Source: Lepisosteus oculatus | Taxonomy: Eukaryota; Chordata; Actinopteri; Semionotiformes; Lepisosteidae | DNA length: 64,000 nucleotides | Assembly (NCBI RefSeq): GCF_040954835.1 | Contig: NC_090711.1 | Span: forward strand, 3,107,501 to 3,171,500 | Reading direction: 5' to 3' | Shown: piece by piece, positions 28,901 to 38,219 of the stretch | How the letters are laid out: the number at the start of each line of letters is the position of its first letter | Position numbering within the stretch: position 1 is the stretch's first letter | Notes under the pieces: model-generated | Seen by the model: only the letters and a program-made list of their open reading frames with translations | What the model was told of the DNA's origin: nothing | The model's database searches: none | Position numbers and translations under genes: made by a program

Positions 28901-31001
28901 GCCTGGACGCCACAGAACAGACACAAGCAGCCTCCCTCGGAGCAACAGCGAGAACGGCCTGTCAGTCTGACTCACTGCCATGCTACAATACCGCAGGACC
29001 CATTTATGCAGCTGACATCAAAACGGGAACTACGGAGAGTGGTCACATTTTATAGTCATCCTCTGCTCAGCATGTTTTTGGCTCTAATTTAGAAAAGCTG
29101 ACCTTGCCATTCGAGAAGGCTCACTAAGTTACTTAGCTCTCCCTCCCCACCCCAATTGGTGCTCTGAGCTCCTCAGCACATTGTGGGAATGCGCAGTCGA
29201 CTTTCACAATAAAGCACACTGTGGCGAAGTCAGCTGGTGAAACTGCCCGACCAAAGACCTTGACCCCGCTCTGCGAAGAGTTGCAGGAGGGGAAGGCGAA
29301 TGGAGGAGCTGCTCAGCATGCATCCTTATGAATTCCATTATGGAGCAGGAGACACGGCATTTCAAATGCCTGTTGGTTCAGACAGATGGCCGAGAACGAG
29401 CACAGGCAGGTCCCTTAAGCCCACAGCACGCGATCTGGACCACAGCTCTGTGAACATTGAGACCCGCGACAGCAAATTAAAGAAATTAAAAGAGCTGCCG
29501 ATATTTTCTTGTTTGGGGACCTGCTTTGTAGACAAAACAGCACTGCAGGAGAGGCTGTGCCCCATGCGAGGAGACCAAACCAATATCACAGGCCCAGAAC
29601 GGGGAGGGAAGGAGAATGGACAGAGGACAGAATCTGTACTCCGCGCACGGATACGGGAGGCAACAGCATCAGAGCACAAGACGATAAACAAGTCTTTCAT
29701 CAGTCTCTCTCACTGTCGGGGAGCACAAAACTGTCGGAGTAGAGAGGCAAAGCAATGGGAGACAGACACTGTGTGCCATCCAGCAGCAGGGAGCTGCTGG
29801 CAGAGCAGACCACCACAATACAAGCACAAAGGGGCATCGTATCACGCCAGCAATCAAGGGCACAGTGCAGGCCAAGCCAGGCATGCACAGAGCTCACTGT
29901 GTAGCACGCTGTGCAAGAAACACAACACCAGTCCAGGCAACATGCAGCACAGGCAAGGAAACCAACAACCCAGGCAACATCACAAGAAGCATCGCAGGAC
30001 TGCACAGGGTACAGTGTACGTAGGTTCATCTCCTGTCAACTTCAGACTTTTGACTGCAAAGCCGAAGTGTATAAACCCAAACACCTTACACATTACCGCC
30101 TTCTCTGAGTAGCAGTTTTGATCCAGTCATGTGCTGAACCACACATGCCATTTTATTACCGACAGCTGTTTAAGAGCTACACTAACACCTGCTCTTCCGT
30201 CAGGAAACTTGTGATCTCCCGGGATCTGCACTTCCCCGCTTCACGGCACTAAACGTCTCCAAGGAGACGGGACTGAGGAAGTAGCACGACTTTCCCTATA
30301 TTCAGGATACCCCAAAAAGGCGCCGGACTTCATTCGCCGGGGCCACGACGGGCCTACACGTCGACAGGTTGAAGGGAGCGCCGGGGCAGGTCTGCATTAC
30401 GGCCTCGTTTAGCGAGGGACACCACAAACCTGGAGGCCAGGGGACAGTATAGTGCCGTATAGTCTGTCCAGGGGTTCAGCTTCACGGTGGACTGCAGCCT
30501 TTTGCAAAACGGCTACGCTACAGAGGCTGCCGAGCGTCACTAGACAGAACCCCCGGTTTCGGGGTGAAAACATGCAGACGAGAGACGGGTGTTAATCGCC
30601 AGCCTGAAGGAGGCCCCAACACACACACACACTTGCAAACGTGCAACGTACTGTACGGCGCTTACGTTAGCAATGGTTACCAGCCGCAGGGGCCGAGGCG
30701 TAAAAAGCCAACACACACTTAACACGCAACAAGATCCGCGCCCTCATGCCCGTTCTTTCACATGCATCCCCCACGACACGTAGGAAATAAAATGTCAAAA
30801 TAAAGAAGCCGCCACACACGGGGGAAACAAAAACAAACTCAAATGTCAAACGGTCAGGATGAGGAGACTCACCGCAGCATTGCTACGCGTGTTCAAATGA
30901 CGGGGGTCGAAAGTACTCACTTGCTCAGCCAATATTTGTCGGTTTTGGATGGCATTGTTCCGCATTAGCAAAAAGGCATCAGTCAGACGCCTGGTTGCCA
31001 T
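22847..31001 (-). CDS. stx16: Syntaxin 16, trans-Golgi Qa-SNARE, complete with alternative N-terminal splicing
   Basis: Tail-anchored Qa-SNARE that drives fusion of endosome-derived carriers with the trans-Golgi network. Exons 30873-31001 (short form ends at 30921), microexon 27279-27290, 26849-26956, 26287-26427, 25478-25640, 24444-24535, 23771-23914, 23246-23326 and 22847-22951 join in frame to 324 residues; the form lacking both optional pieces has 304. Seen: N-terminal [20 protein letters not shown], helices of the Habc region (about 80-185), a SNARE helix (about 219-285) whose zero-layer glutamine is Q263 in MVVEQG, and a C-terminal membrane anchor from MLVILILF to GVKFT. Identity to human STX16 is obvious throughout. 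npepl1 follows in the same direction 4.9 kb on. Mammalian STX16 also carries a GNAS imprinting control element; nothing here tests that. Confidence 0.97.
23246..23326 (-). CDS. stx16: stx16 exon: second half of the SNARE motif
   Basis: [20 protein letters not shown] to LKQLQK; acceptor tctgcag, donor gtaaag. 81 bases. Confidence 0.96.
23455..23530 (+). repeat. Repeat C fragment
   Basis: CCTTTAAGAAACAGCTGAAT and CCAACAAGCAAGTCAAATAG match the end of the LINE-tail-like family. In a stx16 intron, antisense to the gene. Confidence 0.5.
23771..23914 (-). CDS. stx16: stx16 exon: first half of the SNARE motif
   Basis: [20 protein letters not shown] through [13 protein letters not shown]. The last codon is the zero-layer Gln. 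Acceptor ttcccag, donor gtcagc. 144 bases. Confidence 0.97.
24444..24535 (-). CDS. stx16: stx16 exon: [13 protein letters not shown] to TLYDR
   Basis: 92 bases finishing an Arg codon, then 30 codons; acceptor gtctccag, donor gtgagc. Linker between the Habc and SNARE domains with an acidic run EDDDDN. Confidence 0.95.
24625..24835 (+). repeat. Degenerate L2-like fish repeat
   Basis: GACGGGACACCAGCGCATCG, GGGATGTGGGAGGAAACATG and CCCCGTGCAAACAGGAAAAG keep the order seen at 556-931 but with heavy decay. A further fragment, GACAGGACACTGGTCCATCA, lies near 25835. Confidence 0.5.
25130..25345 (-). repeat. Interspersed repeat A, partial copy 3, with AAT tail
   Basis: On the minus strand: CATAGTGCTTTTCTGGACAT, AAAGCGCTTTACATCCCACT and a decayed CTATGAACTGGTTTCATCAC match. 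The hairpin end abuts a TTA/TAA simple repeat at 25320-25345. Confidence 0.8.
25478..25640 (-). CDS. stx16: stx16 exon: MFHRCQRAV to SSYLK
   Basis: 54 codons plus one base; acceptor cccgcag, donor gtgagt. Encodes the Habc helix with [20 protein letters not shown]. Confidence 0.96.
26287..26427 (-). CDS. stx16: stx16 exon: [13 protein letters not shown] to TTQEITQ
   Basis: 47 codons; acceptor acccacag, donor gtgagc. Part of the N-terminal helical bundle and the acidic linker [12 protein letters not shown]. Confidence 0.96.
26849..26956 (-). CDS. stx16: stx16 exon: [11 protein letters not shown] to DGVDE
   Basis: 36 codons, phase 0 both ends; acceptor gtcccag, donor gtgaga. Includes [20 protein letters not shown], nearly identical to human. 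Confidence 0.96.
27279..27290 (-). CDS. stx16: stx16 12-base microexon encoding ELDE
   Basis: GAGCTGGATGAG between acceptor cacctcag and donor gtactg, phase 0 on both sides. It restores the ELDE that precedes LADDRMALV in human STX16 and is absent from some human isoforms. Confidence 0.85.
27291..30872 (-). other. stx16: stx16 intron 1 (between exon 1 and the microexon)
   Basis: 3.6 kb. The stretch 28380-29060 is low in repeats and looks enhancer-like (see findings). A CA-rich stretch lies at 30618-30632. A 270-codon open frame on the plus strand (29300-30112) is judged accidental. Confidence 0.7.
30873..31001 (-). CDS. stx16: stx16 exon 1, long form (residues 1-43), with two donors
   Basis: ATG at 31001-30999. 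A first donor gtgagt follows ...ILAEQ at 30921; a second identical gtgagt follows 48 bases later after [16 protein letters not shown] at 30873. That insert aligns with residues 28-44 of human STX16, which are optional there. Confidence 0.9.
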
Positions 31002-31300
31002 GGCTCCGCGCACAGTAATTAAAACCTGCGAGCCGAAAAGCACAGGCAGCCGCGGAGCAGGAGGCTGGCTCAGATACTGTAGGAGCTAACCCCGAGACGG
31101 GCTTGCCGGAAAGCCGACACGGACAGGAGAACAGCCCCCTCCAGCCTCGCCGAGGACAACTGGGAGGCCGTCTCTAGACTGCCATGATTCCCCCCTCCCC
31201 TCCCCAGCTCAATACGGGGGAGGCCGAGCCAAGCAGCGAGGATATGAAATGCTGCGGTCTAGTCGGAGAGCATCGCGGGCGCTAACTCTAACACACGCAG
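31002..31300 (-). promoter_or_regulatory. stx16: stx16 CpG-rich promoter region
   Basis: GC- and CpG-rich sequence directly upstream of the stx16 start, without a TATA box. The transcription start cannot be fixed from sequence. Confidence 0.5.
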
Positions 31301-31599
31301 GACGAAACGTCAACACCACTAGTGCGCAAACCACTCCACTTCCTGTCTCTGTCCCCGTCTCCTCCGCTGCGGGCTTCCGCAGGAAACAGGCACGGCACAG
31401 TCCAGGTTTATGTGCCACAACCGATTTTTTCTTCGCCTCGGTAATTCTCGGAGGAGGTTTCGTCTGTTTCCGCCACACTGAGGGCCATACCGTATAGTAA
31501 CTGTAGTAGACACAAGCGCAGGGTCACCCAGCAGGGTGTGTGTGACCTGTCCTGTCCGTAGCATGAAAGCAGTGCACTGCAGAGCAATGCATCCTCACA

Positions 31600-31987
31600 C
31601 TTATATAGCGCTTTTCTGGACACTCCACTCAAAGCGCTTTACAGGCAATGGGGAATCCCACTACCACCACCAGTGTGCAGCCCCTCCTGGCTGGTGCCGA
31701 TGGAAGATTTGGACAGGACAACCTGGGATTTTTAATGACCACAGACAGTCAGAACCTCGGTTTTATATCTCATCTGAAGGAAAGTTTCTTACAGTATAGT
31801 GTCCCCATCACTGTTCTGGGGCATCAGGACCCACACACACTGCAGGGTGAGCGCCCCCTGCTGGCCCCACTAACACCTCTTCCAGCAGTTTCCCCAGGAG
31901 GTCTCCCATCCAGGTACTGACCAGGTTCACACCTGCTGAGCTTCAGTGGGCTGCCAGCTGGAAGTTGCAGGGTAAACAGGCTGCTAG
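31600..31987 (+). repeat. Interspersed repeat A, copy 4 with internal deletion
   Basis: TATATAGCGCTTTTCTGGAC and CTCAAAGCGCTTTACAGG at the left, GCAGGGTGAGCGCCCCCTGC and CCCATCCAGGTACTGACCAG at the right. The middle part (opening area to GGGATTTTTAATGACCACAG) is missing relative to copy 5. Confidence 0.88.
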
Positions 31988-32039
31988 CAAAACAGTTTGG
32001 CATGTAAAATGAGTATCTGGGCTTACATCAGAAGCAGTC

Positions 32040-32190
32040 TTTAGGGTTCAGGATTCGTACCAGGGAGGCTGTGGGTTCGAATCCACGCTGAGAGATGGCT
32101 GTTGTACCCGTGAGTAAGGTCCTTCACACGTGAGCTGCTCCAGGAAAAACACCTGGAGTGGCTGTGGACAAAACCCCATTTTAAACAGCA
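32040..32190 (+). repeat. tRNA-derived SINE (repeat E), copy 1
   Basis: B-box-like GTGGGTTCGAATCC followed by TGTTGTACCCGTGAGTAAGG and TGCTCCAGGAAAAACACCTG, shared with 57955-58110. Confidence 0.6.
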
Positions 32191-33563
32191 CCCCCTGGAA
32201 GGATTAAATTATGTATTCCTAGATTAACTAAATCATAAAAATGTTCGATTATCTATGTGAGAAAATGTCACGTTACACTATCAATAGCAAAAAAATAAAT
32301 AAATAAAGCTGAACGCTACAGGTGAAAGAGAAACCATATTGAATTTTGAATGCGTCCTTGGAACAACAACAGAAGCTGTGTCGAGGCTCATAAAGCAGCT
32401 CTCCAAAAAGTTTCCAAGTACTGGAGACAGCAATCAACCGACAGAGCGCCATCTAGTGGCGTGGATGTCCGTTATTCCTACATTACACATGTCGGACGCT
32501 AGAGGGCGGAGAAGATCTACTTTTCTAAAATGTATTGAACAACGCGCCCGGCTAACGCCGTCTCTGCCTTTCAAACATAACGATGAAGGAAGAAATGTGC
32601 AATCACCGATGATCGCCCAGTTCTTCAGGAATTAAACCCTTCGCACACAATGCTGATGTTTACCGGCACCTGTGTAAATCTTTGGGACAGTGTTTATACT
32701 TTCTAGTACTAATCACACAATTAACCTTTAGATACACCTATTGAACAAACAAGTTCTTTTGTTTTTGAATGCCTTTTTTTTAAAGTCAGTTGCAGCGTTG
32801 GCTTGAAATAAATTGATGCGTGTTTGTGGATCTATGAAGGAATCGCATAAAACTGGAAAGTGATGCGCGGAGGAATGCAAATTGCAGAATTGATTTAGCG
32901 CGGTTCTTCGTGGGTCTTTTCAACGCCGTGATCTGGACAGTGTGATGAATGAAGCAAACATCGTGGGGGGGGGGGATTCTGTTCAATACTGTGTGAGCGT
33001 TGTGGTTAAAACGGGTCTCGGCTGCAAGGGATGTCATGGGATTAAATATCTTTATTGCTGAATGGAGACATATCTGAGGAGTTCTACAGAAGCACCTGAA
33101 ATCCTGGATGCAGCGGAGTGACAGCAGATGCAGGATAATTTTCCGACAGGTGAAGGATCTAAAGACACAAGTACAAGTCTCTACACAAAAGCGTTGCGCG
33201 TGTCTGAAACAAACCGCCCAGACGTGTTTCTGCCACCGATCCTCTGGGATCTCGGAAGAAATGCGCGATGGAGAGAAAAGCGATCGGTCCCGGCGATCTG
33301 TCGTTCGCAACCCTTCGTACATGCCCGTGCGCGGGTTCCCGAGAGGAGCACCCTTCACAGGGATCTGATCCCAGCCCGACACCAGTGCGCGCACCCGCCC
33401 GCTGCGCCACAGCACATCCGGCAGGCCTGTCGCCTCCAGAGCACGCTTCATCTGGGAAGCGCTCGCGTCTCCCTTCCAGGCTATAGAGCAATCAAGAACA
33501 ACAACTACCTCCGCACTTCAGTGAGGTGATAACACCCCAGGCAGGAAAATGAAATAAATAAGA

Positions 33564-33832
33564 TCACTTTGTTAGCCATATACAATTTCTTGCATTAGGA
33601 ATTTTGTCTTTTTCGCATACCCCAGCTTGCCCTCCATGAGACACACGGACAGGGAGAGAGAAGCTGGGGGTCAGAGCGCAGGGTCAGCCATTGTACAGCA
33701 CCCCTGGAGCAGTTGGGGTGAAGGGCCTTGCTCAGGGGCCCGACGGAGTAGGATTCCTCTGCCGGCCGCGGGAGTTGAACCGGCAACCTTCCAGCCACAG
33801 GCGCAGATCCTGCTGTCAAGCAGTTGCAGTCT
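33564..33832 (+). repeat. Repeat B, copy 1
   Basis: CCATATACAATTTCTTGCAT, CGCATACCCCAGCTT, GGGCCTTGCTCAGGGGCCCG and GTTGAACCGGCAACCTTCCA match 54695-54979. The right part has a tRNA-B-box-like segment. Confidence 0.85.
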
Positions 33833-36800
33833 AATGGCGCTAACAGGTAGAGTTATTTGTTTTTTGGGGGGTGAGGGATTTCAAACAAAAAATGTTATTC
33901 TTTTGTAATAGTAACAGGAAGAAAAGAAAGAGCCTGAATTGCAGTAGAACCATGTCAAGAGGAGTAGCGCTCTTCAGGAGTAATAACAATTCCAGAAGTT
34001 AAAGTAAGGGGACGGGAAAAAGTGCTGATAATTGCAGGAGCAGAGCAGTTGCAGTAAAGCCGCCGTTAGCGCTGGTATTATTAGTGTAACGTGACAGAGC
34101 ACTCGGTCAATCGCAGTGCTGTCTGTTCCCCTCCCCGCTCACTGCAGCAGCTGATCAAACGCTCGGCGCTGTCGCCCCGACTTCAGAGGGGTCCCAGACA
34201 GATTAATGGCCCCTGGGCTGGCGGAGCTGACCCCCTGACCCCAGGGACTGGAGAGCAGACGGCGAGACCCCGTGGCGCGCCCCGGTCCCTGCCCGCACGC
34301 CCCTCCAGGTCACGGTGACGCGGTGCTCGACTCGGCGAAGGAATTTCACGATTTCATTTCCAAGGCACAGAAAGGCAAAAATCGCGATGAATAATAATCG
34401 CGATTCTTTGTGTAGGATGTGGTCTAGTAATGTCCTAGACAGTGCACTACAGATAAAGGGTATAATACAGAAACATGCGATAAAAAATAGAAGTTCGTCG
34501 ATAGAAAAATATACCATTAAATTAAATAAAGGGACCTACAAAATTAAAAATCCCTGACGCTCCAGGGAAGGGAAATTATTCAGAATAGGCACATCGTAAG
34601 AGATCACTTTTAGAAGGCAGGTATACAGTGCAATAACCTGTCTTTTGGTATTTATGTGCTGTAATTTGTTTATGAACGCAGATGGGCATCAAACATCGTG
34701 ACTGATACCCTACTAATCTGTCACCTGAAGTAGTTCATGTGGGGAGCCGCGTCACCATGCGCAGGCTGCAAAGGAATAAGAAAAGGTTTATTTACCTCCA
34801 CCCCTCATCCGTGAGCACCTGTGCTCCACCCCCTATAGGTGTATGCCTATACCCCGCGCCTTAGAGTGAAGCACATGGTTTCACAAGGCCTTTCGAAAGG
34901 AACATTTCCTGCGCCCACCTGCGTTAAGAGCGCTAACGAAAAGAACGGAGCAGCACGTGTTTTCTTTTGGCCGGAACCAAAAGCGCTCTCTGAATGCAGT
35001 GGCGGGGCATCTCCGCCTTTCAGACATCTCAGCCCGTCAGCCTCTCGGGGACCCCGTTCTCTTCCAGATCTCCCCCCCCCCCCGACCTCGTCCCTTCCCT
35101 CCGTACTGTAAGGGCCTGGTGGATGCTGCGGAATTCCACCCTCGCCTGGATCCGTGGTTTTAATTTGGGTCGGGCGCTTCTGGGTCTTGCTGTTTCTGGA
35201 CCGCCTCACCAGGGCTCTCTCCGCCCAGCTGTCGACGAGCGGTGCGGCTTCACTCTGGTGCTGGTGCTGGTGGGGAGGGCAGCGTGCCCAGCGCGGTCTG
35301 GGGGGGCGGGGGCGTGCGGCATGCGAGCTGGTGTTGAGGGAGGCTCCTGCCGGCTCCCCTTGGGAGTGATCCTTGTTTTCCCGAGCACTGTGCCCAAGAG
35401 CCTGGGCTGCTGCCGTCATCCAGGCCCAGGAGGAGAGCATGCTGGCCTGCAGAGGGCGCCAGAGATGAGTACAGAATCCTAGACTGCCAGGCATGTGTGA
35501 GGGAGGTAATAAACCAGTTTAGCAGCCATGTTTTAAAATCCATGTAGATATTCTTTAAATTAAACTTTTTTCATTTTATATTTCTAATATATATATATTC
35601 ATGCATGCATGAATAGATACACATATTGAGAGATATATATATTATATTGTTCACGGTCTGTAGTGCAACATTTCAGAAAAAGGATCAAGTAACTTTGATT
35701 TATGAGGTCATACTGCAAGAACAAATCTCAAAGGAGCTAAAAAAAAGGATCAGTCCGTCTATCAAAGCTGAAGTGGATTCAAGAATGAGATGTCAGCGCA
35801 GAGCAGGTTTGTTAAATTAATCGTTTTATTCTATGAGTGTCACAATCACAAAACAAAAGTATATACAGATCATGGCTAAGGCAGAGGAAGGCACAGTGTA
35901 ACAGACACATGCAAAGTCCAGGAACACCCCATACCAGTTTATTAGAGATTTATATATGTACAGAATATGTATAAAAAATCCTTAAACACAAAACAGAAGA
36001 AAGAAAATACAACAAAATATACACAAATAAGCCCTCACTGAGACGGACCATTACGATTCCCTTCTCAGTGACTCTACAGCCCTTACTTTTCTTATTGAAA
36101 AAAAGCAGAATGCCAGTCACTGGCAGACAGTTTCCATGAATGACTCAGGGCTAGGAGAAGGAGCACTTGGTTTAGCAATAAGGCCTTTTTAAATTGAGAA
36201 AGCCACTGTTGCCCCATAACATTTGGAGGTTTAAAGGTCTTGTGCCCTTTAGGATCAATGTAGTATAAATGTAAGGATGCTACAACAAGAAGGACATTGA
36301 CGCTGTATTGCAGTGGCCATTGAACCGGCTGACGCCCAGGGGTGCTCTTTTTCATTCTGCATCCTGTGCTCTGCAGGAAGACTGCTGGGAGACGGATTTT
36401 CTAGCAGGGTCTAGGAATAGAGACAGGCTGTCCCGGCCTGGGTTCGAGCTACAAGGGGCTGCTCCACCCCTACAGTGAAAGAGCCTTGCAGGGCACTGGG
36501 GACACTACGGTCAGTGTTTTCCACCTCCTCCACTGCGGCTTGCTGTCAAGATACACGACTTGAGTCCTGGCCAGTCTAGAATTAACAGCGAGCCCTGGAG
36601 GACGCGTGTGGACCGGGTGTCTCCCTGTCTCCACGCGAGCGAGGAGGTGATGCGTTTTGCTGGGGGGTCACGATCCCCTGCTCGGACGCCACTTGCAACT
36701 ATCTTTCAATTAAAACCCATTGCAAGAGCTTCTCACCCTGTAAAGGGGCAGTCTGAATAAAACACCTTAAATTCAGTATTCATCTTAATTTTTCCATCTT

Positions 36801-38138
36801 AAATTAAGATGAAAAAATAAAATATACTGAAGTTAAATCTCACCTTAAGCGTTTCTTGATTTCAGGGAAGATGCCCTGACCATTTTGATATCATATAATA
36901 TATCTTGCATAGATCTATGGGCATCAGTACTTTAGTTAAGGGAAAAGGCCTCTATTAGCATTAAACTGAAAACCTCCAGTATTTCAGGTGCTTCACTGAC
37001 CTGAACCCTGACCCATACACACCACCACAATTCTTCTTTTCTTTCATTCAGAGAGATGCCTTTGAATGAACAGTGGATTTCCAAGTACAGCCATTTGAAA
37101 AGCAGAAAAAAAACACAAACATCCAGCAGAAAAAGCAACCCCCCACCTCCAAAAATAAATTAGCAGTGATTCCTGTGCTGCTGTGGAAAAAGAAGGCCAT
37201 GAAATAATTGTGCAATTGATCAGTATGTCACGTCCCTTTTTTGAGTATAAATTAATCAACAGGTTTCAAACTGATTCAACAATTTTCCCAGTTCCCAAAT
37301 ATCTGAACCACAGAGCGTGTCCATATGGCTAATTCTTGCTGAGAGGCACGTTTGTGTCCCTGTCAGTGTCCTTTTTCTCTATTTAAAGTCTGTCCACAGA
37401 AGAGGACATCCTGGAAAACTGAGACTGGCAAGACACCTTCTCTTTACTCCAATTCATTTTTCCAGATTTATTGTGCACGATTTAAAAAAACAACAACAAA
37501 GATCTCTATAGAAGGAATCAGGAAGCGATTGTGCAGTCTATCCGGGTCGTTTCCAAGCTGAGGCATCGTTCATTTCGATGGCTGCATGTGGACTCGCCCA
37601 CAGACCACTGCGCGATAAAGGGTCGAGACAATCCGACTACAGGTGTCCACTGCCCACCAGAGCAAGCTTCCTGAAGCTACCAATCCTGTGAAGCTGTCCG
37701 TCGGCACACGGCAGGGGGGAGGGGTTTCGAACCTGCGACCCAGATGTTCGCATCAATGATGACATCGGTCACAACGCTCAGACCTGCGGGATTTTCTCCT
37801 TCCAACCCTCCCGTGTTAAACAAACATTGAAACAAAGTTCCCTCTCCGATACGGATCCCCAACGACACAGTTCTCTCTCGCCTTTGGTTCTTGTCGAAGT
37901 GCGACTTTGCCGTAATCAAAGATGAGAAAAACCTCCTGCCAAGTTAAGAATTAACACCCTCTCTTCTACCTCACTCATTTGACAGGATCTGTAATGAAGA
38001 CTCGCAACATTTCATATTGTTTTAAGCGGATGTGCTGCTGGTAGAGGGAGTGGTCCGTGCTGTTCTTGAAACTGAGGGCCAGGGATCTCCAGAGCTCCAG
38101 AGCACGAGTGAAGGAGGATTCACAGGAGCCACTGCCCC
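33833..38138. other. stx16-eya2 spacer including the probable eya2 3' UTR
   Basis: No coding exon recognised. 34960-35480 is GC-rich and open on both strands but matches nothing I know. Minus-strand AATAAA motifs lie at 37467-37472, 35938-35943 and 35825-35830. Confidence 0.55.
37467..37472 (-). other. eya2: Candidate poly(A) signal of eya2
   Basis: AATAAA on the minus strand 0.67 kb below the eya2 stop codon. More distal AATAAA motifs near 35.8-35.9 kb are alternatives. Confidence 0.4.
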
Positions 38139-38219
38139 CTAGAGGTAGTCGAGCTCCAGTGCGTGGCTCAGAGCCTCCAGGTCAGCTCTGCAGGATACCC
38201 TCCAAAAGGGCATATTTCT
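38139..38219 (-). CDS. eya2: eya2 last exon: [17 protein letters not shown] to DYL, stop
   Basis: Acceptor tctcccag; TAG at 38141-38139. 26 codons and stop. Too short to appear as an open frame; placed by homology. Confidence 0.94.
   Translation of the reverse strand, partial: RNMPFWRVSCRADLEALSHALELDYL

Noticed and set aside
32040-32110. Possible tRNA gene with GGTTCGAATCC
   Set aside because: Only a B-box-like segment is clear; no acceptor stem or anticodon arm can be folded, and the downstream part is shared with other SINE copies.
32786-33451. 221-codon minus-strand frame between stx16 and eya2
   Set aside because: No recognisable domain and no splice or promoter context; composition of spacer DNA.
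36092-36355. 87-codon minus-strand frame with hydrophobic stretch near possible poly(A) signals
   Set aside because: Likely within a distal eya2 3' UTR; no homologue recognised and no splice connection.
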